This document shows positions 20,720-28,573 of a DNA stretch of 53,650 bases, in pieces. A program made the translations under genes and the position numbers. This DNA comes from a virus. Location of the stretch: the IMG/VR virus record IMGVR_UViG_3300035161_000034, positions 1-53,650 of that record; one strand, given 5' to 3'. The first letter of the stretch is position 1. Every line of letters starts with the position of its first letter. A model generated the notes under the pieces. The model was given only the letters and a program-made list of their open reading frames with translations, ran no database searches and had not been told where the DNA came from.

Positions 20720-23488
20720 ATGAAAGACTTTTTTAAGAAGCTGATGCCGGAAGGCTTTGTTGTGATTGCGCACCCGAATGGCCGGGGCGGATTCACCCAC
20801 CACGTTTGCGATGATGTTGACATGGTGCAGAAGAAGCTGGCGCAGTTAAACCCGGCTAAACGGGATCTGTTCTTCGGCCTCGGCACGGTGCGGCAGCGGT
20901 CGGTGAAACTGGATAATGGCCGCACTGCCGTGCGCGTCAAGGACAACATTGCCGGGCTGAAAAGTTTTTTCCTCGATCTGGATGTCGGCGACGCCCCGAA
21001 CAAATATCAAACGCAAGAAGCCGCGATTGCGTCGATTAATGAATTCTCGGAACTGAACGGTTTTCCAAAACCGATGCTGGTATCCAGCGGACGCGGGGTG
21101 CATGTCTACTGGCCGCTGAAAAAAGCAGTTTCGGCGCGGCTGTGGTCGGATACGGCGGCACTATTCAAGCAATGTCTGGCCGCGCATGGTATCAAGACCG
21201 ACCCCTGTGTCACTGCCGATGTTACGCAGTTACTGCGGGTGCCGGGTACGATCAACCACAAGGACGGCTCACCGGTACGCCTGTTGCAGGATGCCGAACC
21301 GACCAGCGGCAAGGCGTTCGTTGCCAAACTGTTTGAAATGGCAAAGGATCTGAAGGTTGACACCCCGCTGCCAAACCTGTCGGGTGGCGAACCACCTGAA
21401 GGCTTCAACCAACTCGGCAGTAATACACAGCCAACCGACGACTTCCCACCATCCGATTTTGACCGTATCAAGGTGGAATGCAATCAGGTCAAACGCATGA
21501 TTGCCACCGGCTGCGATACCGAACCCATGTGGCATGCCGGGCTTTGCTTGGTAAAAGCCGTCACCGACCCGGAACAGGCCGCGATTGAAATATCGCGCAA
21601 TCACCCGGAGTATGACGAAATGGTGATGCGCCGCAAGCTGGCGTATGCGATCAGTACCGGTGTCGGCCCGACCACCTGTGATCGGTTGCGGCGCTTGAAT
21701 CCAAAGTCCTGCGAGGGGTGCCGCCACAAGGTTACGTCGCCGATTCAACTGGGGGTGACCCCGGTCAGATTGCCGCAATCCAATGATATTCCAATCGCCC
21801 TGCCGCACCCTTATGTGGTCGGGCCGAGAGGCGAGGGCGTGGCGATAGCCGGGCAGGAAAAGGTCGAAATATGTTCGATGGACGTGTACCCGAAACTGCG
21901 CGTTGATGATGAAACAACTGGTGAGGCCAGCACCACATGGTGTTTTCGCGATCCCCGGACCCGCCGGTTTGTCGAAATACCGATTCCGCAAAGCACCCTT
22001 GCCGACCCCCGCGCCCTGCACCGTGTATTGCTTGGCAAGAGTATCACGGTTAATCACCATCAACTGCTTAAAATGACCAACTTCATGATCGCCTACATTA
22101 AAAAACTGCAAGAAGAAGCGCAACTGGAACACAAGTTTTCATCCCTTGGCTGGCGCGACGAGGACCGCTCGTTTGTCCTTGGTGACAAGGTGTATGACCG
22201 TAACGGCATTGCCACCACGCATCATCTGTCGAATGATATTGTCAACGCAATACCGGGGCTGGAAAGCTGTGGCACCCTGCAAGGCTGGATAGACGCGATG
22301 CAGTTTTATAATGCCCACGGCCATGAGGCGCACCGCTTTGTACTGTATGCCGCATTCGCGTCGATCATTTATCATATGACCGGCCACACGGCAGCACTGT
22401 GCTTTCTGACCGGCAAGTCGGGTTTTGGCAAGACCACGGTGTTACGCGCGGTCAATTCGATCTTCGGGCATCCATCCAAACTGGGCGTCAACGGTACGAC
22501 GACCGGCACCACGGAAAACGCCATGTACGGTATGCTTGGCAAATATCACAATATCCCGATGTGTCTGGATGACATGTCGCACTGGGAGTCCAAGCTGTTC
22601 GCCCGGTTCGCGCTGTGCATATCCCAAGGCTCCGGCAAACGGCGCAGCACCAAGTCGGGCGGTGTCAGCAACCTGCTGGACCTGTGGTCGCTGATCGCCT
22701 TTGCATCCGGCAACAGTGACGCCTACACCACACTGGCAAGCGCCCGGTCGGATGTACTGGCTGAAGCGATGCGGATCTTCCAGATCCAGATGACCCTGCC
22801 AAGCACGTACTCGGTTGATCAAGCCAATCATTTTGCCAACACGGTGATGTATCAGAACTACGGGCTGGCCGGACATGCGTATGTGCCGTGGGTGACGAAA
22901 AACTATGACAAGGTGCGCGACGTGCTGCACCAGAACATGGACCGGGTATCGAGAGAATCCCGCGCGATTTCGTCAGAGCGTTACTGGACCAGCATCATTG
23001 CGTCGGCGGCGACATCCGGCAGTATCGTGCGGCGCATTGGCCTGCTGCCGGACTTCCCGGTAGAAAAGGATATTGCATGGGCGGTATCCCATATGAACAC
23101 GGTCAGAACGCAAGTGGTGGACAATTCCGTCACACCATCCGAACTGCTGTCTGAATACCTGTCGAGCCGCATTAACGAAACCCTGACCGTGCTGACCAAC
23201 GATGCCGGGCATGTGCGCATTGATTCGGAGCCGCGTAACAACCTGCTGGTACGGCGCGATCTGGCATTGAAAACCGCGCAGATCAACCGCAAGGATTTTC
23301 GCAATTACTGCATTGAACGGGGGTGCGTGGTGCGTGACGTGATTAATACTTTGACCGGATCACGGGTGATTGTCGCGAACGGTTCACTGGTGACACTGGG
23401 GCGCAAAACGGCTTATGCCGCCGGTCAGATCCGCGCCATTGAAATTGATCTGGACCGGCTTGAAACATTAGTCCCTACCGAGAAATAA
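20720..23488 (+). CDS. PrimPol-helicase fusion (AEP-like primase plus P-loop ATPase)
   Basis: 922 aa from the ATG at 20720; the frame is open from 20630, but that would run over repeat B. The primase part has FFLDLDVGD (D86, D88), SSGRGVHVYWPL (122-133) and VTADVTQLLRVPGTINHK, the three archaeo-eukaryotic primase motifs. A Cys-rich segment (CDRLRRLNPKSCEGCRHK) follows. The C-terminal half resembles DUF927-type helicases with GKSGFGKT (565-572, Walker A) and MCLDDM (614-619, Walker B). It should prime and unwind DNA for the polymerase. Its last 14 bases overlap the convergent lysis gene on the other strand. Confidence 0.88.
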   Translation: MKDFFKKLMPEGFVVIAHPNGRGGFTHHVCDDVDMVQKKLAQLNPAKRDLFFGLGTVRQRSVKLDNGRTAVRVKDNIAGLKSFFLDLDVGDAPNKYQTQEAAIASINEFSELNGFPKPMLVSSGRGVHVYWPLKKAVSARLWSDTAALFKQCLAAHGIKTDPCVTADVTQLLRVPGTINHKDGSPVRLLQDAEPTSGKAFVAKLFEMAKDLKVDTPLPNLSGGEPPEGFNQLGSNTQPTDDFPPSDFDRIKVECNQVKRMIATGCDTEPMWHAGLCLVKAVTDPEQAAIEISRNHPEYDEMVMRRKLAYAISTGVGPTTCDRLRRLNPKSCEGCRHKVTSPIQLGVTPVRLPQSNDIPIALPHPYVVGPRGEGVAIAGQEKVEICSMDVYPKLRVDDETTGEASTTWCFRDPRTRRFVEIPIPQSTLADPRALHRVLLGKSITVNHHQLLKMTNFMIAYIKKLQEEAQLEHKFSSLGWRDEDRSFVLGDKVYDRNGIATTHHLSNDIVNAIPGLESCGTLQGWIDAMQFYNAHGHEAHRFVLYAAFASIIYHMTGHTAALCFLTGKSGFGKTTVLRAVNSIFGHPSKLGVNGTTTGTTENAMYGMLGKYHNIPMCLDDMSHWESKLFARFALCISQGSGKRRSTKSGGVSNLLDLWSLIAFASGNSDAYTTLASARSDVLAEAMRIFQIQMTLPSTYSVDQANHFANTVMYQNYGLAGHAYVPWVTKNYDKVRDVLHQNMDRVSRESRAISSERYWTSIIASAATSGSIVRRIGLLPDFPVEKDIAWAVSHMNTVRTQVVDNSVTPSELLSEYLSSRINETLTVLTNDAGHVRIDSEPRNNLLVRRDLALKTAQINRKDFRNYCIERGCVVRDVINTLTGSRVIVANGSLVTLGRKTAYAAGQIRAIEIDLDRLETLVPTEK

Positions 23489-24029
23489 CATTGGACAGGG
23501 TGCGGCCAAACTCCAGCGCGGAGAACACCGCCTTATTTTCATTTCCAACCTTAATCAAATTCTTGACATCATCCCGGTACGCTTGCGCCAAGCGATTGTA
23601 GCTGCCGAGAATACGCTGATCGACCGTGGTGTATTCATCCCATTTCTTCACCACCAGTTGCCGCACTCGCTCATATTCCACCAGCAGCTTGTCGAAGTCC
23701 GGCTCGAACTCGGCAAATGACGTATCCAGTATGGCTTCGGGCAATGTATCACGGTCCAGAAACGCACGCCATTTATTGCGAAACGCAATATACTCCCCCA
23801 ACGCCTGCTCCAGAACCTGACGTTCTTCCAAGGTATGGTACACGCTGGTGATTACGATTCCGGCCTCGCCAGACAGGATCAGATCGTCAACCTGATTGGC
23901 CTCGGCTATCAGTTCGTGGGTATCCTGCAAGGCTTCACACGCGGTCAGTAAAAAGGTGGTCACACTGCCAAGCGTCAAGCCGCCGAAGCTGAGCAGAAAA
24001 ATAATCAGTTTGCTTTTCAAATTAACCAT
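23475..24029 (-). CDS. Membrane-anchored or lipoprotein, last lysis-cassette gene (possible spanin)
   Basis: 184 aa. Residues 7-30 are hydrophobic and end in LLTAC, which fits a lipobox (L-T-A-C31), so this may be a lipoprotein; a plain signal anchor is the alternative. The rest is a long helical, charged domain (EERQVLEQALGEYIAFRNKWRAFLDRD, LLVEYERVRQLVVKKWDEYTT). A periplasmic coiled coil beside the endolysin gene suggests a spanin, but no second transmembrane segment is seen. ATG overlaps the endolysin stop by 8 bases. It ends inside the convergent PrimPol gene. Confidence 0.65.
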   Translation of the reverse strand: MVNLKSKLIIFLLSFGGLTLGSVTTFLLTACEALQDTHELIAEANQVDDLILSGEAGIVITSVYHTLEERQVLEQALGEYIAFRNKWRAFLDRDTLPEAILDTSFAEFEPDFDKLLVEYERVRQLVVKKWDEYTTVDQRILGSYNRLAQAYRDDVKNLIKVGNENKAVFSALEFGRTLSNVISR

Positions 24030-24390
24030 GCCACCTCGCCTTATCGTGTCGAATATCTACATGCGTAAATGTTGCGTACGCGCCTAATCCCCCGGACCAG
24101 TGCCGCGCCCACGACTGAAAATCTTTCGGGTCCATGCCGACAATCACAATGTCTGCCGCCATGCCGTGCAGGTGCATACTGTTCTTGCCGCCACCGACTT
24201 TTTCGTTATGTGATGGGGTACGGTAGCCGGAGTTGATTATAATCGGTCGCTGCAATACATCACGAATTACTTGCAGCCGTTGTGCAAGGCTGCGAATATT
24301 CCCCACCTGCCCAAGATTCGGTAACGGCTCGCCTTCCACCAGAAATTCCGAAAAGCGGAAGTTAGAGGTTACCAAAAAATCGTTGTTCAT
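24022..24390 (-). CDS. Endolysin: M15-family peptidase (VanY/D-Ala-D-Ala type)
   Basis: 122 aa from the ATG at 24390, which has GGGAGA upstream; the frame extends further only through the HNH gene. Zinc-site motifs are SMHLHGMAADIV (H73, D80 of SxHxxGxAxD) and FTHVDIR (H110, D112). INSGYRTPSHNEKVGG is the usual upstream element. It would cut the peptide part of peptidoglycan at lysis. There is no signal peptide, so release through a holin is expected. Confidence 0.9.
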   Translation of the reverse strand: MNNDFLVTSNFRFSEFLVEGEPLPNLGQVGNIRSLAQRLQVIRDVLQRPIIINSGYRTPSHNEKVGGGKNSMHLHGMAADIVIVGMDPKDFQSWARHWSGGLGAYATFTHVDIRHDKARWHG

Positions 24391-24721
24391 ACACTTTTCT
24401 CTCCCAACGGTCTTTACATGAATCACCTGCACAAGACTTGATTGACTTGTGCAACCATTGCAGATTCCATACCGTATCGCAGCCCCCCCGCGCAAGCGGA
24501 ATGACATGATCGACCGCCCAATCCTTGCGGTCATACTGCGGCGGTAACGGGTGAATCTGCTCAAACTTGCGTACCACGTATGAATTACGTTTGATCCGCC
24601 CCGTGCTGGTGCGCTCGGGCGGTCCGCAGTAACGGATCTCTTTTAGATGACTGTCGGCAGGTACATCCTCAACAAACAGCATTGCGACCAGCGTCACAAT
24701 GACGCAGGCGTTTCTATTCAT
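24362..24721 (-). CDS. HNH nuclease-like protein with predicted signal peptide, in lysis cassette
   Basis: 119 aa from the ATG at 24721; the frame extends to 24799 inside the holin-like gene, so the start is uncertain. Residues 1-22 (NRNACVIVTLVAMLFVEDVPA) look like a signal peptide. HNH motif: WAVDHVIPLARGG (D71, H72), then DTVWNLQWLHKSIKS (N86, H91), with C97 and C102 possibly structural. HNH proteins of this kind occur near phage lysis genes. If exported, it could degrade DNA in the periplasm; unproven. No strong ribosome site is seen at 24721. Confidence 0.72.
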   Translation of the reverse strand: MNRNACVIVTLVAMLFVEDVPADSHLKEIRYCGPPERTSTGRIKRNSYVVRKFEQIHPLPPQYDRKDWAVDHVIPLARGGCDTVWNLQWLHKSIKSCAGDSCKDRWERKVYEQRFFGNL

Positions 24722-25001
24722 GCCGCGACGCGCTGTTATAATGGGTCTGTTTGCAAGGGACGCCATCCAGCTTGTTTTCAATGCGCAGCAGAATGGCATG
24801 GATTTTTTGATCGGCTTTGTTATGATCTTCCTTGGTGATATAACTACCGGCGACCAGCACTTCCACTTTCTGCTGGCGGTCTTCCGATTTATCCTGATTA
24901 TCCGCCAAGCGGTTAATGCGGCTGTGCAAATAATTCAATACGAACAATGTCAACCCTCCCAAACCGGCAAGCAATACATTAACAATGGTCTGCAAATCCA
25001 T
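24714..25001 (-). CDS. Small membrane protein, putative holin (or inner-membrane spanin)
   Basis: 95 aa. One transmembrane segment, residues 3-24 (LQTIVNVLLAGLGGLTLFVLNYL), then a charged helical tail with coiled-coil character (DQKIHAILLRIENKLDG). Position directly before the HNH and endolysin genes supports a holin, although single-pass holins with such long tails are less usual and an i-spanin is an alternative. Confidence 0.6.
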   Translation of the reverse strand: MDLQTIVNVLLAGLGGLTLFVLNYLHSRINRLADNQDKSEDRQQKVEVLVAGSYITKEDHNKADQKIHAILLRIENKLDGVPCKQTHYNSASRHE

Positions 25002-25040
25002 CCGTAAAACCTCTGTGTGTTTTGGCTGTCCATGATGCCT

Positions 25041-25352
25041 CTACGGGTAAAAGCGAAGCTCGTCAGGACAAGGCGTGATTCCGCGCGTCTTACCGACCAG
25101 ATCCGTAATGCGGATGGAGATGTCATACACCCCGGCCACCGTAATGTCCGGGTTTAGAATCAGCAAGGTTATGACACTGCCAACCACGGTGACACCGCCG
25201 CCGGATTTGGTATAGGTAACTGTATTGGTGGCATCTGCTTTTTCTGTCAAAACAACAGTCATATCGACAATATCGGTTACAGTGAACCCACTGTCGATGG
25301 TGAGCAGGACATCCACATCGGTGTTGATATAGAGAACAGGTGTACAAGTCAT
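25041..25352 (-). CDS. Small structural protein, beta-sandwich type
   Basis: 103 aa, almost all beta strands (LYINTDVDVLLTIDSGF, MTVVLTEKADATNTVTYTK, GGVTVVGSVITLLI, AGVYDISIRITDL), ending LRFYP. Ig-like or tail-fibre accessory domain by form. It starts 2 bases after the stop of the repetitive protein, so is part of the tail-fibre cluster rather than lysis. Confidence 0.65.
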   Translation of the reverse strand: MTCTPVLYINTDVDVLLTIDSGFTVTDIVDMTVVLTEKADATNTVTYTKSGGGVTVVGSVITLLILNPDITVAGVYDISIRITDLVGKTRGITPCPDELRFYP

Positions 25353-25354
25353 AG

Positions 25355-26620
25355 CTAGATTGTCATAGAGATTGATTGATCACTGTCAGCCATACCAACT
25401 TCTGGACTGAGTAATGATGTCTCGACACTTTGTTGCTTCATGGAGACAACTACTTCAGGAGCTAACAATACCATACTAATTGTGGTTGTGCTTTCAAGAA
25501 TAATGTCCTCTGGCGATAAGCCGAGAACAGTGGCAGAACCTGCCGCTATACCGACGGATTGCGCGGTACTTTGTGCAACAGATGAAACACTTGCAGACCC
25601 CGCAGCACTGCCGACACCCCGTGCGACAGGTGCGGCAGTTGAACTACTTGTCGATGATCCTGACGCGGCACCGTCACCCAACCCTTGCGGCGCACCAACG
25701 GCACTCGCCGTAGCAGATCCGGCACTGCTGCCGACCCCGGTTTTGGCAGCACCGGTTAGCCCTTGAACCAGACTGGTGCCGGACGCATTACCGACGCCTT
25801 CGGTATTTGCCGCGCCGACCGCCGTATCGGTTGAACTGCCTGACGCCGCGCCGATTGCTTCGGCAAAGGCTTCAGCAATAGCAGCAACGGTGCATGATCC
25901 TGAACTACTCCCTGCGGCCTCGGCAGTTGATGTTGCTGTCGCGGTAACGGTCGATGTGCCAGCAGCAACCCCATCACCGGAAGTCCCGGCAGAACCGGTC
26001 GCCGTGGCGGTACTGACACCGCTTGAGCTACCGACGCCACTGGTGGAGGCGGCACCGCTACCAGTCGCAGTCGCAACACCACTGGTGGACCCGACAGCTT
26101 CAGCAGTCGAAGATCCGACGGCGGTATCGGTACTGGCACCACTCCCGGCCCCGGCAGCTTCTGCCGTTGACGATCCGACGGCGGTATTGGTCGATGTGCC
26201 TGCCGCTGCGCCATCCGCCTGATTCTCGGCCAGTCCGGTAGCTAGTGCTGTGCTGGTGCCTGCCGCACTACCTGCGCCTTCAACCTGTGCGGTGCCGACG
26301 GCGGTGGCCGTACTGGTGCCTTCGGCCAGCCCTTCACTATCGGTCGTGCCGACCCCGCTGGCTGCGGCAATACCAGCAGCAGAACCAACCGCCTTATGCT
26401 CGGCAACCCCAACCCCGGATGCGGCTCCGACCCCTGCCGCCGTGCCCGGATAAGCGATGGTGACATTGCTCGTCGCGGTTGCGCTGGCGACCCCGGCACT
26501 GCTGCCGACCGCCTGATGTTCGGCAATACTGGTGGCTGACGCAGACGCTGTGCCTGCTGCCGCGCCGACCGAGCCGGTATCCGGGGCAATGTTGCCGAGA
26601 AAAAGGCGAAAAGATGCCAT
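25355..26620 (-). CDS. Repetitive Gly/Ala/Ser/Thr protein, tail-fibre-like
   Basis: 421 aa. About residues 15-345 are some 18 imperfect repeats of ~18 residues of the form VGSAAGTSTATAVGSxxAE, consistent with a repeated strand or collagen-like fibre. The C-terminal ~60 residues are different and hydrophobic (IILESTTTISMVLLAPEVVVSM, ISMTI) and may be a trimerisation or attachment tip. Probably a fibre or head-decoration protein. Repeat number is likely to vary between relatives. One base separates its ATG from the previous stop. Confidence 0.7.
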   Translation of the reverse strand: MASFRLFLGNIAPDTGSVGAAAGTASASATSIAEHQAVGSSAGVASATATSNVTIAYPGTAAGVGAASGVGVAEHKAVGSAAGIAAASGVGTTDSEGLAEGTSTATAVGTAQVEGAGSAAGTSTALATGLAENQADGAAAGTSTNTAVGSSTAEAAGAGSGASTDTAVGSSTAEAVGSTSGVATATGSGAASTSGVGSSSGVSTATATGSAGTSGDGVAAGTSTVTATATSTAEAAGSSSGSCTVAAIAEAFAEAIGAASGSSTDTAVGAANTEGVGNASGTSLVQGLTGAAKTGVGSSAGSATASAVGAPQGLGDGAASGSSTSSSTAAPVARGVGSAAGSASVSSVAQSTAQSVGIAAGSATVLGLSPEDIILESTTTISMVLLAPEVVVSMKQQSVETSLLSPEVGMADSDQSISMTI

Positions 26621-26621
26621 A

Positions 26622-26936
26622 TTATGTTGTCGTCGGGATGCTCAGTGAAAAGTCCGCCCACTCTTTCGGATCGGTCTGGTCAATACCGGTGACGAGGATA
26701 TTATCTGCGTTCATTTCCGTCGCGCTCAGGGTGACTTTCACTGCAACCCCACTGGCCGGGGTGACGGTCGGCAGCGTGGTCAGATTGGCAAATGCCCCAC
26801 CATCCTTGGAGATTTTAAAATCGCCTGCGGCGATGGTGGGATTGGCTTTGAACGATAGATTATCGTCCGCGTCGGTCAAGGTAATGTAGACAACAAAGTC
26901 CTCATTCTTGACTGGTGGATTGTACGGAGCTGCCAT
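26622..26936 (-). CDS. Small beta-rich virion protein
   Basis: 104 aa; ATG after GAAAGGAAAG. Contains NEDFVVYITLTDADDNLSFKANPTIAAGDFKISKDGGAFANLTTLP, VAVKVTLSATEMNADNILVTGID. I recall this as a common phage structural family, often next to tail-fibre genes. Likely a fibre- or neck-associated domain; exact role unknown. Confidence 0.7.
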   Translation of the reverse strand: MAAPYNPPVKNEDFVVYITLTDADDNLSFKANPTIAAGDFKISKDGGAFANLTTLPTVTPASGVAVKVTLSATEMNADNILVTGIDQTDPKEWADFSLSIPTTT

Positions 26937-26955
26937 TTACTTTCCTTTCAATAAG

Positions 26956-28107
26956 TTATAACCCAATTGCAGCAGTTGCAATGCCTTTACGAGTGCGCAG
27001 ACCGCAGACGTTGAAGATCATGCAATAACGGACATTCTTGTCAGATCCACCATATCCGGCAACTGAGAACGCCCCGGAATTATCCAACCGTTTAATGGCA
27101 TGATATGTTTCGTCCGACATTCCTTGTACTTTTAAATATGATGAGAGCGAACCGGTTTCGATACTTCGACCATACAAGGTGCTTGACGTTGTTGTCGTCG
27201 GTCGCATGGTAATGCCGTACGACTGACCGGCCCGTAACGTATGCTCTGACGCAAACAACAGATTCCACTCCGAACCGTTGATCATCGTACCGGATTCATC
27301 AACCGAAAGGGCTTCCAGTAAGGTCGGTGTGCCAAGCGGATCTGAATACAGGCAAATTTCCAGATCGGCCTGAACCAGCGCGGAAAACGTCACCCCACTG
27401 ACAATAATGTCAAACTCCGGGGTGATCAGATTGCCGTACTCGTCCGCACCGCTGGTATTCACAGCGAATGAACTTGTAATGCCAAACGACATTATCGCAC
27501 CACCGGAGATCCAACCGAGCGTACCGTCATCAAACTGAATCGCACAGCACGGCACACCGTTGGCAACCGCAGGTGATCCGTCATCAAGCCACACACCCGG
27601 CAGTCCCGGTGTGGTGTCATCATGAAATACATCACCCATAGACAGTATCGAAACATAATCCGAACCGCCATGCGATGTAAACTCAAACGCCACCGCAACA
27701 AAATCACCGTGACTAAGTGTTTTAGTCCCGGACTCCATAGCCGTTTCGTAATCATCATTGCTGACCAGTGAATCCGTGCCCCCAACCAGATCGGCATACA
27801 CATCAAAGGTGTGATCACCGTGCGCCGGTTGACTGGTAACATCAAGATCCTGCAAACCGATTCTGAGATTGGTGCTGGCATTGGAAAACGCGATAACCGT
27901 ATTTGTGCGCCACAGAATTTTCCCGCCGCCAGCCGCCGACACCGTTTTCGATCCGGCATCGGGGCCACCTTCGATCATGATCTGACCGACAAAATGCACG
28001 ATCTCATTGGCGGCATTCAAGGTATGATTATAGGTGGTGACTGTCGAATCCGCCCAAAACTTCGGCGGATAGACCAGTGACTGACCGTTCAAGCGCGTGA
28101 AACTCAC
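26956..28107 (-). CDS. Putative tail or fibre protein, 383 aa
   Basis: GTG start at 28107 with GGAGG 7 bases upstream. Beta-rich throughout with no repeats (STVTTYNHTLNAANEIVHFVGQIMI, DYVSILSMGDVFHDDTTPGLPGVWLDDG, ADLEICLYSDPLGTPTLLEALSVDE). The length and place between two virion proteins suggest a receptor-binding or tail-appendage protein. No domain recognised. Confidence 0.65.
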   Translation of the reverse strand: MSFTRLNGQSLVYPPKFWADSTVTTYNHTLNAANEIVHFVGQIMIEGGPDAGSKTVSAAGGGKILWRTNTVIAFSNASTNLRIGLQDLDVTSQPAHGDHTFDVYADLVGGTDSLVSNDDYETAMESGTKTLSHGDFVAVAFEFTSHGGSDYVSILSMGDVFHDDTTPGLPGVWLDDGSPAVANGVPCCAIQFDDGTLGWISGGAIMSFGITSSFAVNTSGADEYGNLITPEFDIIVSGVTFSALVQADLEICLYSDPLGTPTLLEALSVDESGTMINGSEWNLLFASEHTLRAGQSYGITMRPTTTTSSTLYGRSIETGSLSSYLKVQGMSDETYHAIKRLDNSGAFSVAGYGGSDKNVRYCMIFNVCGLRTRKGIATAAIGL

Positions 28108-28108
28108 G

Positions 28109-28537
28109 TTAGTCCTCCGTGATCGCGGTCGCGGTGGTCAACACCGGCGTGACGCCGGAGCCGGTCACGATGTTCGGTGTCACCGTACCAGAGTACAGGA
28201 GCTTACCAGTACCTGACACAGCCGTACCCACACCGAAGTGAGTCACCGTACCAGAGCCGCCGGTGCCTGCCGGGAAGTTGATATTCGATACCGGGCTGAC
28301 GCTGTTGCCGGATACCGTCCAACCACCGGAAGTCCTTGCCACCGCCACCCGCGCATAACTGGTGTAGGTCGCCTCGTTGGTTGTCTGATCACCTGCCTCA
28401 CCGGGATCGGAAGTATGCAGGCTGACATACAGATTGGTGAGCGGGCTGGTTGCCGCGTTGTCTGCGATGTTGGCAATTGCGGTTGCATTAAAAGTTAGCA
28501 ACAATAAATCATTTTCCCACTGATTGGCCTTACTCAT
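28109..28537 (-). CDS. Conserved phage tail-fibre-type protein, 142 aa
   Basis: The segment NLYVSLHTSDPGEAGDQTTNEATYTSYARVAVART--GWTV, then FGVGTAVSGTGKLLYSGTVT, matches a widespread phage virion family often annotated as tail fibre protein. ATG at 28537 with GGAGAT upstream; follows the giant ejection-protein gene after 26 bases. Confidence 0.8.
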   Translation of the reverse strand: MSKANQWENDLLLLTFNATAIANIADNAATSPLTNLYVSLHTSDPGEAGDQTTNEATYTSYARVAVARTSGGWTVSGNSVSPVSNINFPAGTGGSGTVTHFGVGTAVSGTGKLLYSGTVTPNIVTGSGVTPVLTTATAITED

Positions 28538-28556
28538 TTCTTAATATCTCCAATTT

Positions 28557-28573
28557 AAAGTAGTTATCTACCT
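28557..28573 (-). repeat. 17-base late-region hairpin repeat, copy 1
   Basis: On the - strand AGGTAGATAACTACTTT, a 6-bp stem with an ATAA loop, placed over the stop codon of the giant gene. The same 17 bases recur at 49348-49364. Confidence 0.8.

Noticed and set aside
25776-26222. Long + strand open frame opposite the repetitive Gly/Ala protein
   Set aside because: Its Ala/Pro/Val-rich product is the complementary reading of the repeat array; no ribosome site and wrong strand for the module.
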